From an uncultured Coleofasciculus sp. (lineage in GTDB: Bacteria; Cyanobacteriota; Cyanobacteriia; Cyanobacteriales; Coleofasciculaceae), in assembly GCA_902805485.1 (NCBI GenBank), contig CADCTM010000698.1, positions 1-8,803 of the forward strand: a stretch of DNA of 8,803 nt. The letters run 5' to 3'. Position 1 is the stretch's first letter. Every line of letters starts with the position of its first letter. The notes under the pieces are model-generated. The model was not told the DNA's origin and searched no databases. It saw nothing but the letters and a program-made list of their open reading frames with translations. Shown one piece after another: positions 1 through 5,200 of the stretch. A program made the translations under genes and the position numbers.

Positions 1-89
1 TATTCATAAAGTCGAATGATGTTGTGCTAATTCTGGCTAAGATTTGAAAAGAATTGATTGCACGACTGAAATAAACCACAAGGCACTCT

Positions 90-329
90 ATGACATATAA
101 TCCCTCTCTTCGTGAAGAACCTCGTAGCCAACGAGCAGCAGTCATCCCTCTGAAGCAAGAATCTTCAATCCTGGACTGGCTGGAAAGCACAGGTCGCTTG
201 CTGGCACGCGATGTTCAAGAGGTCAGTTACCGCGAGGCGGATGGCGAAGAACTCAACGATCTGATGGCAGGGGAAGATAACAGTTTTGATATTGACGACG
301 ATGATGATGAGTTGGAACTAGAGGATTAA
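90..329 (+). CDS. DUF3134 family small acidic protein
   Basis: A 79-residue protein of unknown function. From memory it matches the cyanobacterial DUF3134 family: an N-terminal NPSLREEPR stretch, a conserved core around residues 20-40 (IPLKQESSILDWLESTGRL) and a very acidic tail. Residues 62-79 are almost all Asp/Glu, with five Asp in a row. There is no signal peptide or membrane segment, so it is probably cytosolic. AAGG at 80-83 lies 6 nt before the ATG and supports this start. TTGAAA (44-49) and TGAAAT (67-72), 17 nt apart, are a weak promoter candidate. The gene sits 91 nt upstream of mraY on the same strand and may be co-transcribed with it, but mraY also has a possible promoter of its own. 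The family call is fairly sure; no function can be given. Confidence 0.8.
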   Translation: MTYNPSLREEPRSQRAAVIPLKQESSILDWLESTGRLLARDVQEVSYREADGEELNDLMAGEDNSFDIDDDDDELELED

Positions 330-370
330 ACGAGCCTGGTTTGCTGAAAGCCTGGTGTTTTTTCCGAATC

Positions 371-397
371 TTGACAGGAAGCGCGTGTTGATAGTGT
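371..397 (+). promoter_or_regulatory. Possible mraY promoter (perfect -35, weak -10)
   Basis: TTGACA at 371-376 is a perfect -35 hexamer. The best -10 candidate is TAGTGT at 392-397 with a short 15-nt spacer, only a partial match. It lies 24 nt before the GTG start of mraY, leaving a short leader. A T-run at 357-364 just upstream could end the DUF3134 transcript, but I see no good stem before it. This is inferred from position and the -35 alone. Confidence 0.3.
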
Positions 398-420
398 GTG
401 TGGAGTGAAGTGAGAGTTTC

Positions 421-1515
421 GTGGACGCTAAGTTATTTTCAACTCAAACGTTAAATCTTTCTGGGACACGGCTATTTGTACTGTTAACGATGGGGCTAGG
501 TGCCTTTGCCCTTATCTCAGATGAAATAGCAGGACGAGCCTTGACCCAAGTGTTTTCCTTAACACTACCGTTCTGGTTTTGTGCCCTAGCAGTGGCGGGT
601 CTTGGTTTCTGGGCAGTGCCATTGCTGCGTGCGCTCAAAGCGGGTCAGGTCATTCGCGAAGATGGTCCCAAATCGCATCTGAAGAAAGCTGGCACCCCAA
701 CTATGGGCGGCATTTTCTTTCTGCCGATCGCGCTTCTGGTGGCACTGATCTGGTCTGGTTTTGCTCCATCAGTCGTGGCAGTTTCCGCTTTGACCATTGC
801 GTATGGGGCGATCGGCTGGATTGACGATTGGCAGATTATTCGAGGCTGTTCTAACAAAGGCATTACGCCTCGGATGAAGCTCCTGCTACAGGTAAGCGTT
901 GGAGCTGCCTTCTGCCTCTGGCTCGCTTTGACACAGCCCGCAAGCATTACAACCATAGCGCTTCCCTTTGGTCTTATGCTGCCTCTGGGAGTGACTTTTT
1001 GGCTGCTAGCCGTCTTTGTGCTAGCTGCGGAAAGCAATGCCACTAATTTAACCGATGGGGTTGATGGGTTAGCGGGTGGTACGGTGGCGATCGCGCTCTT
1101 AGGTTTGGGTGCGCTTGTAGCGCCAACAGCACCAGAGCTAATGCTCTTTTGTGCCGCTCTCAGCGGTAGCTGCCTGGGCTTTTTACTGCACAACCGTAAC
1201 CCAGCACGTGTTTTCATGGGCAACACAGGCTCGACAGCGTTGGGGGGTGCCCTTGCTGGCGTTGCGCTAATGACGAATAGTTTGTTTGCGTTGCTCATCC
1301 TCAGCGGTCTGTTTTTGATTGAGACGCTTTCGGTGATGCTCCAGGTTGGTTACTACAAAGCAACCAAGGGTTCGGATGGCATCGGTAAGCGCTTCTTTAA
1401 GATGTCGCCCTATCACAATCATCTGGAGCTTTCAGGCTGGTCTGAAACACGCATTGTAGCTGCCTTTTACGTCATTGCTGGGCTGCTGTCCTTTGTAACG
1501 TTGGCAGTTTGTTAA
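421..1515 (+). CDS. mraY: Phospho-N-acetylmuramoyl-pentapeptide-transferase (MraY)
   Basis: An integral membrane enzyme that transfers phospho-MurNAc-pentapeptide from its UDP carrier to undecaprenyl phosphate, making lipid I on the cytoplasmic face; it is the first membrane step of peptidoglycan synthesis. The 364-residue length and about ten hydrophobic helices fit the family. Motifs: GPKSHLKKAGTPTMGG (82-97), the Asp pair in IDDW (D135, D136), NATNLTDGVDGLAGG (206-220), and the late KMSPYHNHLELSGW (327-340). Two key positions are unusual. The normally MGDxGS motif reads MGNTGS with Asn at 268, and the HHH triplet reads H332-N333-H334. The start is GTG at 421, with GAGAG at 412-416 as a weak ribosome site; the MDAKL opening agrees with cyanobacterial MraY as I recall it. 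One HIP1 octamer lies inside the gene. The family is certain; whether activity is normal is open. Confidence 0.95.
   Translation: MDAKLFSTQTLNLSGTRLFVLLTMGLGAFALISDEIAGRALTQVFSLTLPFWFCALAVAGLGFWAVPLLRALKAGQVIREDGPKSHLKKAGTPTMGGIFFLPIALLVALIWSGFAPSVVAVSALTIAYGAIGWIDDWQIIRGCSNKGITPRMKLLLQVSVGAAFCLWLALTQPASITTIALPFGLMLPLGVTFWLLAVFVLAAESNATNLTDGVDGLAGGTVAIALLGLGALVAPTAPELMLFCAALSGSCLGFLLHNRNPARVFMGNTGSTALGGALAGVALMTNSLFALLILSGLFLIETLSVMLQVGYYKATKGSDGIGKRFFKMSPYHNHLELSGWSETRIVAAFYVIAGLLSFVTLAVC
1087..1094. repeat. HIP1 octamers (four perfect copies in the window)
   Basis: GCGATCGC, the highly iterated palindrome of many cyanobacterial genomes, occurs here in mraY and again at 2055-2062 (binding-protein gene), 5252-5259 (livM) and 7514-7521 (livG). 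Chance alone predicts about 0.13 copies in 8.8 kb of balanced sequence. Partial forms such as GCGATCGG and AGCGATCG are also frequent. Its value here is as a taxonomic marker; all perfect copies are inside genes. Confidence 0.9.
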
Positions 1516-1559
1516 GCCTTTGCTGCGGAACAAAGCGATCGTTTGATGTCTTTTGCAGC

Positions 1560-1590
1560 CAGGGCACAGAGTCTTGCTCTTCGTGCCCTG
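1560..1590 (+). terminator. Hairpin downstream of mraY, possible terminator
   Basis: CAGGGCAC (1560-1567) pairs with GTGCCCTG (1583-1590), and inside it AGAG (1568-1571) pairs with CTCT (1577-1580). This leaves a 5-nt loop and a 2-nt bulge. It starts 44 nt after the mraY stop. No T-run follows on either strand, so it is not a classic intrinsic terminator, although cyanobacterial 3' ends often lack one. It could equally protect the mRNA 3' end. Confidence 0.45.
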
Positions 1591-1646
1591 AGCCAGTCGC
1601 CACAAAAGAAATCACTTTGCGCTGGTGTGATGCAGGCGAGATCTGT

Positions 1647-1652
1647 TATTAT
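1647..1652 (+). promoter_or_regulatory. Candidate -10 box for tRNA-Ser
   Basis: TATTAT at 1647-1652 matches five of six bases of the -10 consensus and lies 15 nt before the mature tRNA 5' end, which would give a leader of roughly 9 nt. I see no convincing -35 box at 16-18 nt spacing, so the assignment rests on position and the single hexamer. Confidence 0.3.
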
Positions 1653-1667
1653 GATGTTCCATCACCT

Positions 1668-1759
1668 GGAGAGGTGGCTGAGTGGTCGAAAGCGGCAGAT
1701 TGCTAATCTGTTGTATGGCAGGTAACTCCATACCGAGGGTTCGAATCCCTCCCTCTCCG
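1668..1759 (+). tRNA. trnS-GCU: tRNA-Ser (anticodon GCT)
   Basis: A complete 92-nt cloverleaf of the long-variable-arm (type II) class, decoding the serine codons AGC and AGT. The acceptor stem GGAGAGG (1668-1674) pairs with CCTCTCC (1752-1758), followed by discriminator G at 1759. The anticodon arm is GCAGA / TCTGT around loop TTGCTAA, with anticodon GCT at 1702-1704. The variable arm folds as TATGG...CCATA. The T arm has GAGGG, loop TTCGAAT, CCCTC. The 3' CCA is not encoded. An antisense reading frame across this tRNA gives a peptide often mis-annotated as a protein and should be ignored. Confidence 0.98.
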
Positions 1760-1778
1760 TCCCAAAACTCAACTCAAT

Positions 1779-1817
1779 GCCCTCGCTAAAACTGTAGCGG
1801 GGGCACTTAGTTTGTTT
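1779..1817 (+). terminator. Probable terminator of tRNA-Ser
   Basis: GCCCTCGCTA (1779-1788) pairs with TAGCGGGGGC (1795-1804), ten pairs including one G-T, around a 6-nt loop. It begins 20 nt after the tRNA and is followed by a T-rich stretch (TTAGTTTGTTT, 1807-1817). The run GGGGG (1799-1803) could instead pair with CCCCC just after the T-rich stretch (around 1820-1824), giving an alternative fold. Confidence 0.6.
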
Positions 1818-1923
1818 GCACCCCCAAGCCATTCTCAAAGAGAATTTCCCTGCTTCCAGCCTCAAAAATGGGAGCGAAGGCAAAAGTTTTAACATAGAAA
1901 GCAACAAAGCGTAACCAGTCTAT

Positions 1924-1933
1924 CTATCGATAG
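1924..1933. repeat. 10-bp palindrome in the binding-protein leader region
   Basis: CTATCGATAG is a perfect palindrome in the stretch between the tRNA terminator and the binding-protein gene, 80 nt before its ATG. A -10-like TAAAAT (1948-1953) follows 14 nt downstream. It might be an operator near a promoter, but I recognise no regulator for it and no good -35 box. The rest of 1818-1990 is A/T-rich and shows nothing else clear. Confidence 0.25.
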
Positions 1934-1974
1934 GCAGAAGATCAGCTTAAAATCAAATCTATTCAATTTGTGAA

Positions 1975-2000
1975 TCTGCTTTCGATATTAAGCAGAGGAG
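1975..2000 (+). promoter_or_regulatory. Leader hairpin overlapping the ribosome binding site
   Basis: TCTGCTT (1975-1981) is complementary to AAGCAGA (1990-1996), with an 8-nt loop. The right arm covers the first two bases of GAGGAG (1995-2000), the likely Shine-Dalgarno sequence 12 nt before the ATG at 2013. In RNA the hairpin could partly hide the ribosome site. The pairing is seen directly; a regulatory role is inference. Confidence 0.35.
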
Positions 2001-2012
2001 TTAAACACCCAG

Positions 2013-3290
2013 ATGACTAAACGCAGGATATTCAGTAATTTAAAACCCCGTTTTGCGATCGCCTTAGCCGCCACCACCATCGCAACAGGCTTTCTGACAG
2101 CCGCATGTCAAAACACTGCCAGTAGCGGCGGCACGAGTGGGGGCGGGGGAGATGCAAACACCGTTAAAATAGCATCCAGCTTACCTATGACCGGCAGTGC
2201 CCTGGGACAAACCCAAACCATTGTCAACGGCATCAAGCAAGTCCTAGAGGAAAACAAAAACGCCGCCTGTGATGGCAAAATAAAAATCGAATACGAATCC
2301 TACGACGACGCCACTGCTTCGGCTGGGAAATGGGAACCCGCCCAAGTTACATCAAACGCCAATAAAGCCGTCGCCGATAAAAACGTCGTTGCCGTAATTG
2401 GTCATTTCAACTCCGGTGCGGCAAAACTCTCCATTCCCATCCTCAACCAAGCCAACTTGGTAATGGTTAGCCCGGCAAACACCTATCCTGGTTTAACCAA
2501 ACCAGGCAAAGGGGAACCAGGTGAACCAGAAAAGTATTACCCCAACAAAACACGCAACTACGTCCGTGTTGTTCCTGCCGACGACCTTCAAGGCGTTGCT
2601 GGAGCGAAGTGGGCAAAATCTCTAGGTGCGAAAAAAGTCTATATCCTTAACGATCAAGAACTTTATGGCAAAGGACTTGCAGATATCTTTGAAGCAACTG
2701 CCAAAAAAGAAGGACTGGAAGTTTTAGGAAAAGAAGGAATTAACCCCAAAGCCCCAGACTATCGAGCCTTAATGAATAGAATTAAAGGACTCAACCCAGA
2801 CTTAATTTACTTTGGCGGCATCACCCAGAACAACGGCGGACAATTAGTCAAGGATATGCGGAACGTTGGCATGACTGCCGATAAAGTCAAGTTCATGGGA
2901 CCTGATGGCACCTTTGAAAAAGCAATCATCGATGCTGCGGGTAAAGATGCCGAAGGTATTTATGCCACATTTGGTGGCATCCCACCCCAAGAACTCACCG
3001 GCGAGGGGAAAACCTGGTATGAAAGCTACAAGAAAAAATTCAACACTGAACCGGAAGCTTACGCCGCATACGGCTACGAATCTGCCAAAGTCGTTGTTAA
3101 TGCCATTAATAAAGCCTGCAAAAATGACCGTGCCGCCGTTCGGGATGCCGTCTTGGCGACAAAAGACTTTAAAGGCGTACTCGGTACATGGAGCTTTGAC
3201 GCCAATGGCGACACCAGCTTAACAACATTGTCCGGCAACACCGTCAAAAACGGCAAGTGGGAGTTCGTACAAGCATTAAAGGCTGAGTAA
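2013..3290 (+). CDS. livJ: Branched-chain/neutral amino acid ABC transporter substrate-binding lipoprotein
   Basis: A 425-residue receptor of the HAAT class (Leu/Ile/Val-binding fold, two alpha/beta lobes) that captures amino acids outside the inner membrane and delivers them to LivH/LivM. Residues 1-31 are a basic start plus hydrophobic stretch ending L-T-A-A, with Cys32 as the likely lipidated residue. A Gly/Ser linker (36-47) follows. Fold landmarks are VKIASSLPMTGSALG (51-65), VIGHFNSGAAKLSIPILNQA (128-147), RVVPADDLQG (185-194), VYILNDQELYGKGLADIF (209-226) and YAAYGYESAKVVVNAI (350-365). The ligand cannot be fixed from sequence; the gene set resembles the cyanobacterial N-I neutral amino acid permease (NatB role). 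The opening is unlike urea-binding UrtA. GAGGAG at 1995-2000 supports the ATG. It is C-richer than the downstream genes and separated from them by a decayed IS element. Confidence 0.9.
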   Translation: MTKRRIFSNLKPRFAIALAATTIATGFLTAACQNTASSGGTSGGGGDANTVKIASSLPMTGSALGQTQTIVNGIKQVLEENKNAACDGKIKIEYESYDDATASAGKWEPAQVTSNANKAVADKNVVAVIGHFNSGAAKLSIPILNQANLVMVSPANTYPGLTKPGKGEPGEPEKYYPNKTRNYVRVVPADDLQGVAGAKWAKSLGAKKVYILNDQELYGKGLADIFEATAKKEGLEVLGKEGINPKAPDYRALMNRIKGLNPDLIYFGGITQNNGGQLVKDMRNVGMTADKVKFMGPDGTFEKAIIDAAGKDAEGIYATFGGIPPQELTGEGKTWYESYKKKFNTEPEAYAAYGYESAKVVVNAINKACKNDRAAVRDAVLATKDFKGVLGTWSFDANGDTSLTTLSGNTVKNGKWEFVQALKAE

Positions 3291-3312
3291 AACTTTTCAA
3301 AAGCTAAATCAA

Positions 3313-3326
3313 AGTTAGTAGTTAGT
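3313..3326. repeat. Two tandem AGTTAGT heptamers
   Basis: AGTTAGT occurs twice head to tail 22 nt after the binding-protein stop codon. It resembles the short tandem heptamer repeats (STRR) found between cyanobacterial genes and is similar in kind to the repeat after livH at 5139-5166. No function is apparent. Confidence 0.45.
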
Positions 3327-3364
3327 TGGGCTAAAGTGCCACTATCTACCAGAACAACCAAGAA

Positions 3365-3403
3365 GCTTTCAGCCACCTTGCTTTTAGCAAGGTGGCTGAA
3401 AGC
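3365..3403. terminator. Perfect 17-bp hairpin, terminator or mRNA-stabilising element
   Basis: GCTTTCAGCCACCTTGC (3365-3381) and its exact reverse complement (3387-3403) flank the 5-nt loop TTTTA. It begins 74 nt after the binding-protein stop and directly precedes the tnpB remnant. No T-run follows on the + strand (GTTAATCC), so it may end transcription weakly or block 3' exonucleases, a common way to make more binding protein than permease. It could instead be part of a lost mobile element or a fold-back duplication. Confidence 0.55.
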
Positions 3404-3404
3404 G

Positions 3405-3898
3405 TTAATCCGTTCGGGGAAGGGTCAGCTTTTAAAGGGAAACCAAATCAAGCTACCTCAGTTGGGATGGCTCGAATATGTCAAATCACGAGAAATCCCA
3501 GACGGGTTTGTTATTAAGCAAGCTCGAATTGTCCGTAAGGCATCTGGGTACTTTGTGATGATGTCACTCGAATGTGATGTATCTGTTCCTGATGTAATGC
3601 CTCATGGTCATCCCGTTGGGATTGACTTGGGGCTGGATAAGTTTGTCGCAAACTCTGACGGACTTGTGGTTGACAGACCTCGATTCTTAAGTTCACTGCA
3701 CCGCAAGATTAAATGCTGCAATGCACAACGCATCGAGATGTAGCAGCAGCACAAATTGTCCGCAATCGTGGGATATCTGGGGTGGGACGCATCCTGGATA
3801 TAAAAGAAAATGCCTGTGGAGACGGTCTGACGGGGACTGGAAACAGTCTAGTTAAGAGTCGAAGAGACAGGAAAAAAGGTCACGAGGCATCTATATGA
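3405..3898 (+). pseudogene. tnpB: Degenerate TnpB (IS605 OrfB, RuvC-like RNA-guided nuclease)
   Basis: Two pieces of a TnpB of usually about 400 residues. Piece one reads to a stop at 3743: GNQIKLPQLGW from 3438, IPDGFVIKQARIVRKASGYF, then VGIDLGLDKF, which carries the first RuvC Asp (codon 3624-3626), ending in a RKIK stretch near 3711. Piece two is in another frame (3713-3898): CTTHRDVAAAQIVRNRG carries the last zinc-finger Cys and the third RuvC Asp (codon 3737-3739), then the usual tail NACGDGLTG and LVKSRR. The two pieces meet near 3712-3725. Roughly 150 residues are missing there, including the RuvC Glu and most of the zinc finger, and the deletion changed the frame. The N-terminal third is also gone. 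No working nuclease can be made. The family call is from remembered TnpB sequences and is confident. Confidence 0.85.
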
Positions 3899-3926
3899 GA
3901 GTGTCTCGTAACATATGAATGAGAAT

Positions 3927-3957
3927 CCCCTCATCTTCTGATAGGGGAGTACGTCAA
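3927..3957 (+). ncRNA. Right-end hairpin of the IS, 3' end of a possible omega-RNA
   Basis: CCCCT-(C)-ATC (3927-3935) pairs with GAT-AGGGG (3940-3947) around loop TTCT with one bulged C, followed by AGTACGTCAA to 3957. In IS200/IS605 elements this hairpin binds the transposase, and the transcript running through it is the omega-RNA (reRNA) scaffold whose guide is the flanking DNA, here starting at 3958. The scaffold may still be transcribed although its own TnpB is dead; it could then only serve a TnpB supplied from elsewhere. The hairpin is seen directly; expression is inference. Confidence 0.5.
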
Positions 3958-3989
3958 TAACTGCGAATAAATTCGTGCTTGCTTTGCTC

Positions 3990-4029
3990 GTATCCAATCA
4001 GACAAAATCTGTTTGCCTAGCCGTATAAT
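3990..4029 (+). promoter_or_regulatory. NtcA-type activated promoter upstream of livH
   Basis: GTA (3990-3992), 8 nt, GAC (4001-4003) matches the NtcA site GTA-N8-TAC at five of six bases and keeps the GT-N10-AC core. Exactly 20 nt later comes a perfect -10 box TATAAT (4024-4029). NtcA-activated promoters typically have 20-24 nt between site and -10 and lack a proper -35, as here. Transcription would start near 4036, leaving a leader of about 26 nt before the ATG at 4062. NtcA is the global nitrogen regulator of cyanobacteria, which suits an amino acid importer. Binding is inferred from spacing and motif. Confidence 0.6.
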
Positions 4030-4061
4030 CTAACCCAATCCCAAAATTATTGCCCAGTCCC

Positions 4062-5138
4062 ATGAAACAATGGCGTAAGCCCCTGCTCTACTGCGTTTTT
4101 ATCTATATAGTTTTATTAATCGGTCCAATTGCTGGGTTTGACTTGCCGCGAATTCTTAAAGAAGTTGCTGGCAACCCAGAACTTCTGATTCAACAAATCT
4201 TAGTTGGTCTGGTCAATGGCGCAATTATTGCAATTATTGCCTTGGGTTACACCCTGGTTTATGGAATTATTGAGCTGATTAATTTTGCTCACGGGGACTT
4301 GTATATGTTGGGCGCCTTTGGGGCGCTGACAATTATGGGTGCTTTTGGAATTCAGGACGGTGCGCCTTTGGCTGTGGCAATCCCCGCGATGTTAGTATCA
4401 CTACTGATCGCTACAGCGCTTTGTGCAGGTTTAAATGTTATTACCGAAAAATATGCTTACCGACCGTTACGGAATGCGCCCCGATTAGCGCCATTGATTA
4501 GTGCGATCGGCGTTTCCTTTATTTTCCAAAATATTGGCTTGTTTTGGGGTGGATTAAAAGCCTTTTTTCCGATTATGGGCGGTAACTCGGCGGCACCGAA
4601 AAGCTTTCCTGACCTCTTACCGCGAATTAATATCCTAAAAGCTTTAGGCATTCAGAGCAATATTAACTTCACAACGAAAGACTTGATTGTGTTGGTAGTT
4701 GCTGTTGTCTTGATGGTGAGTTTACACCTATTTGTCCAAAAAACCCGTTTGGGTAAGGCGATGCGAGCAACCGCTCAAAACCGGGATGCGGCTTTAATTA
4801 TGGGCATTGATGTCGATAAAATTATCGCTCTAACGTTCCTAATTGGCGGCGCACTGGCAGGCGCTGCTGGGTTGTTGGTGGGACTATACAACAACACCAT
4901 TGTCTTTACCATGGGCTTTACAGCAGGCTTACGAGCCTTTACCGCTGCTGTTCTGGGGGGAATTGGCAACATCATCGGGGCAATGCTGGGGGGAGTGTTA
5001 ATCGGGTTACTGTCTAGCTTGAGTGACCAATACCTTTCTAGTCGTTGGACGGATGCCTGGGTGTTTGCGGTGTTGGTAATTATTTTGGCATTTCGCCCCG
5101 GTGGTTTGCTGGGTGAGAATGTGCAGGAAAAGGTTTGA
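4062..5138 (+). CDS. livH: Branched-chain amino acid ABC transporter permease LivH
   Basis: A 358-residue inner-membrane permease that pairs with LivM to form the translocation channel. It has about eight hydrophobic helices, at roughly 8-25, 42-69, 80-98, 104-126, 143-162, 207-225, 254-275 and 295-345 (the last covering two). Family landmarks: GYTLVYGIIELINFAHGD (62-79), the cytoplasmic coupling loop GKAMRATAQNRDAALIMGID (231-250) that contacts the ATPases, AAVLGGIGN (295-303) and the terminal FRPGGLLGE (344-352). I chose ATG at 4062; an in-frame TTG at 4050 would add only MPSP and has no better ribosome site. No clear Shine-Dalgarno is visible. The gene follows the NtcA-type promoter and leads livM by 62 nt. 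It corresponds to one of the NatC/NatD permeases of cyanobacteria; substrate range is not readable. Confidence 0.93.
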   Translation: MKQWRKPLLYCVFIYIVLLIGPIAGFDLPRILKEVAGNPELLIQQILVGLVNGAIIAIIALGYTLVYGIIELINFAHGDLYMLGAFGALTIMGAFGIQDGAPLAVAIPAMLVSLLIATALCAGLNVITEKYAYRPLRNAPRLAPLISAIGVSFIFQNIGLFWGGLKAFFPIMGGNSAAPKSFPDLLPRINILKALGIQSNINFTTKDLIVLVVAVVLMVSLHLFVQKTRLGKAMRATAQNRDAALIMGIDVDKIIALTFLIGGALAGAAGLLVGLYNNTIVFTMGFTAGLRAFTAAVLGGIGNIIGAMLGGVLIGLLSSLSDQYLSSRWTDAWVFAVLVIILAFRPGGLLGENVQEKV

Positions 5139-5166
5139 ATTAGCCATTAGTCATTAGTCAATAGAT
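5139..5166. repeat. STRR-like heptamer repeat between livH and livM
   Basis: ATTAGCC, ATTAGTC, ATTAGTC and a degenerate AATAGAT follow head to tail, starting on the base after the livH stop. This is the short tandemly repeated repetitive sequence type common in cyanobacterial intergenic DNA. It takes up about half of the 62-nt gap and leaves the livM ribosome site free. Confidence 0.6.
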
Positions 5167-5200
5167 AAAAGAAAGACAACTGAGGAAAGGCAAAGGGCAA

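Larger units (their letters stand above)
3405..3957 (+). mobile_element. IS200/IS605-family element remnant (tnpB plus right end)
   Basis: A decayed insertion element. It keeps the middle and the C-terminal part of tnpB and an intact right-end hairpin ending in TCAA (3954-3957), which equals the right cleavage tetranucleotide known for IS608. No tnpA, no left-end hairpin and no upstream part of tnpB are visible, so it cannot move by itself. The left border is approximate because TnpB similarity fades upstream of about 3420. It sits between the binding-protein gene and livH and separates them. Confidence 0.75.

Noticed and set aside
645..1298. Long minus-strand reading frame (217 codons) opposite mraY
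   Set aside because: Shadow of mraY: low-complexity Ala/Pro/Ser-rich translation, no family resemblance, and the + strand reading has all MraY motifs.
1668..1759. tRNA-Ser as an integration site for a mobile island carrying the importer
   Set aside because: No integrase gene and no repeated tRNA 3' end are visible in the window.
1662..1907. Minus-strand reading frame of 81 codons with a GFEPSVWSYLPYNRL-like segment
   Set aside because: It is the antisense translation of the tRNA-Ser gene, a well-known false protein; the cloverleaf is perfect.
1911..1924. Second NtcA site (GTAACCAGTCTATC) upstream of the binding-protein gene
   Set aside because: It lacks the AC of the GT-N10-AC core and has no -10 box at the right distance.
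3405..3957. Possible TldR (nuclease-dead TnpB repressor) controlling the transporter
   Set aside because: TldRs keep a full-length fold with point-mutated RuvC sites. Here the N-terminal third and centre are deleted and the frame is broken, so no RNA-binding protein can be made.
4050..4061. TTG start for LivH giving four extra residues (MPSP)
   Set aside because: ATG at 4062 is a better codon, no ribosome site favours the TTG, and the extra residues add nothing conserved.
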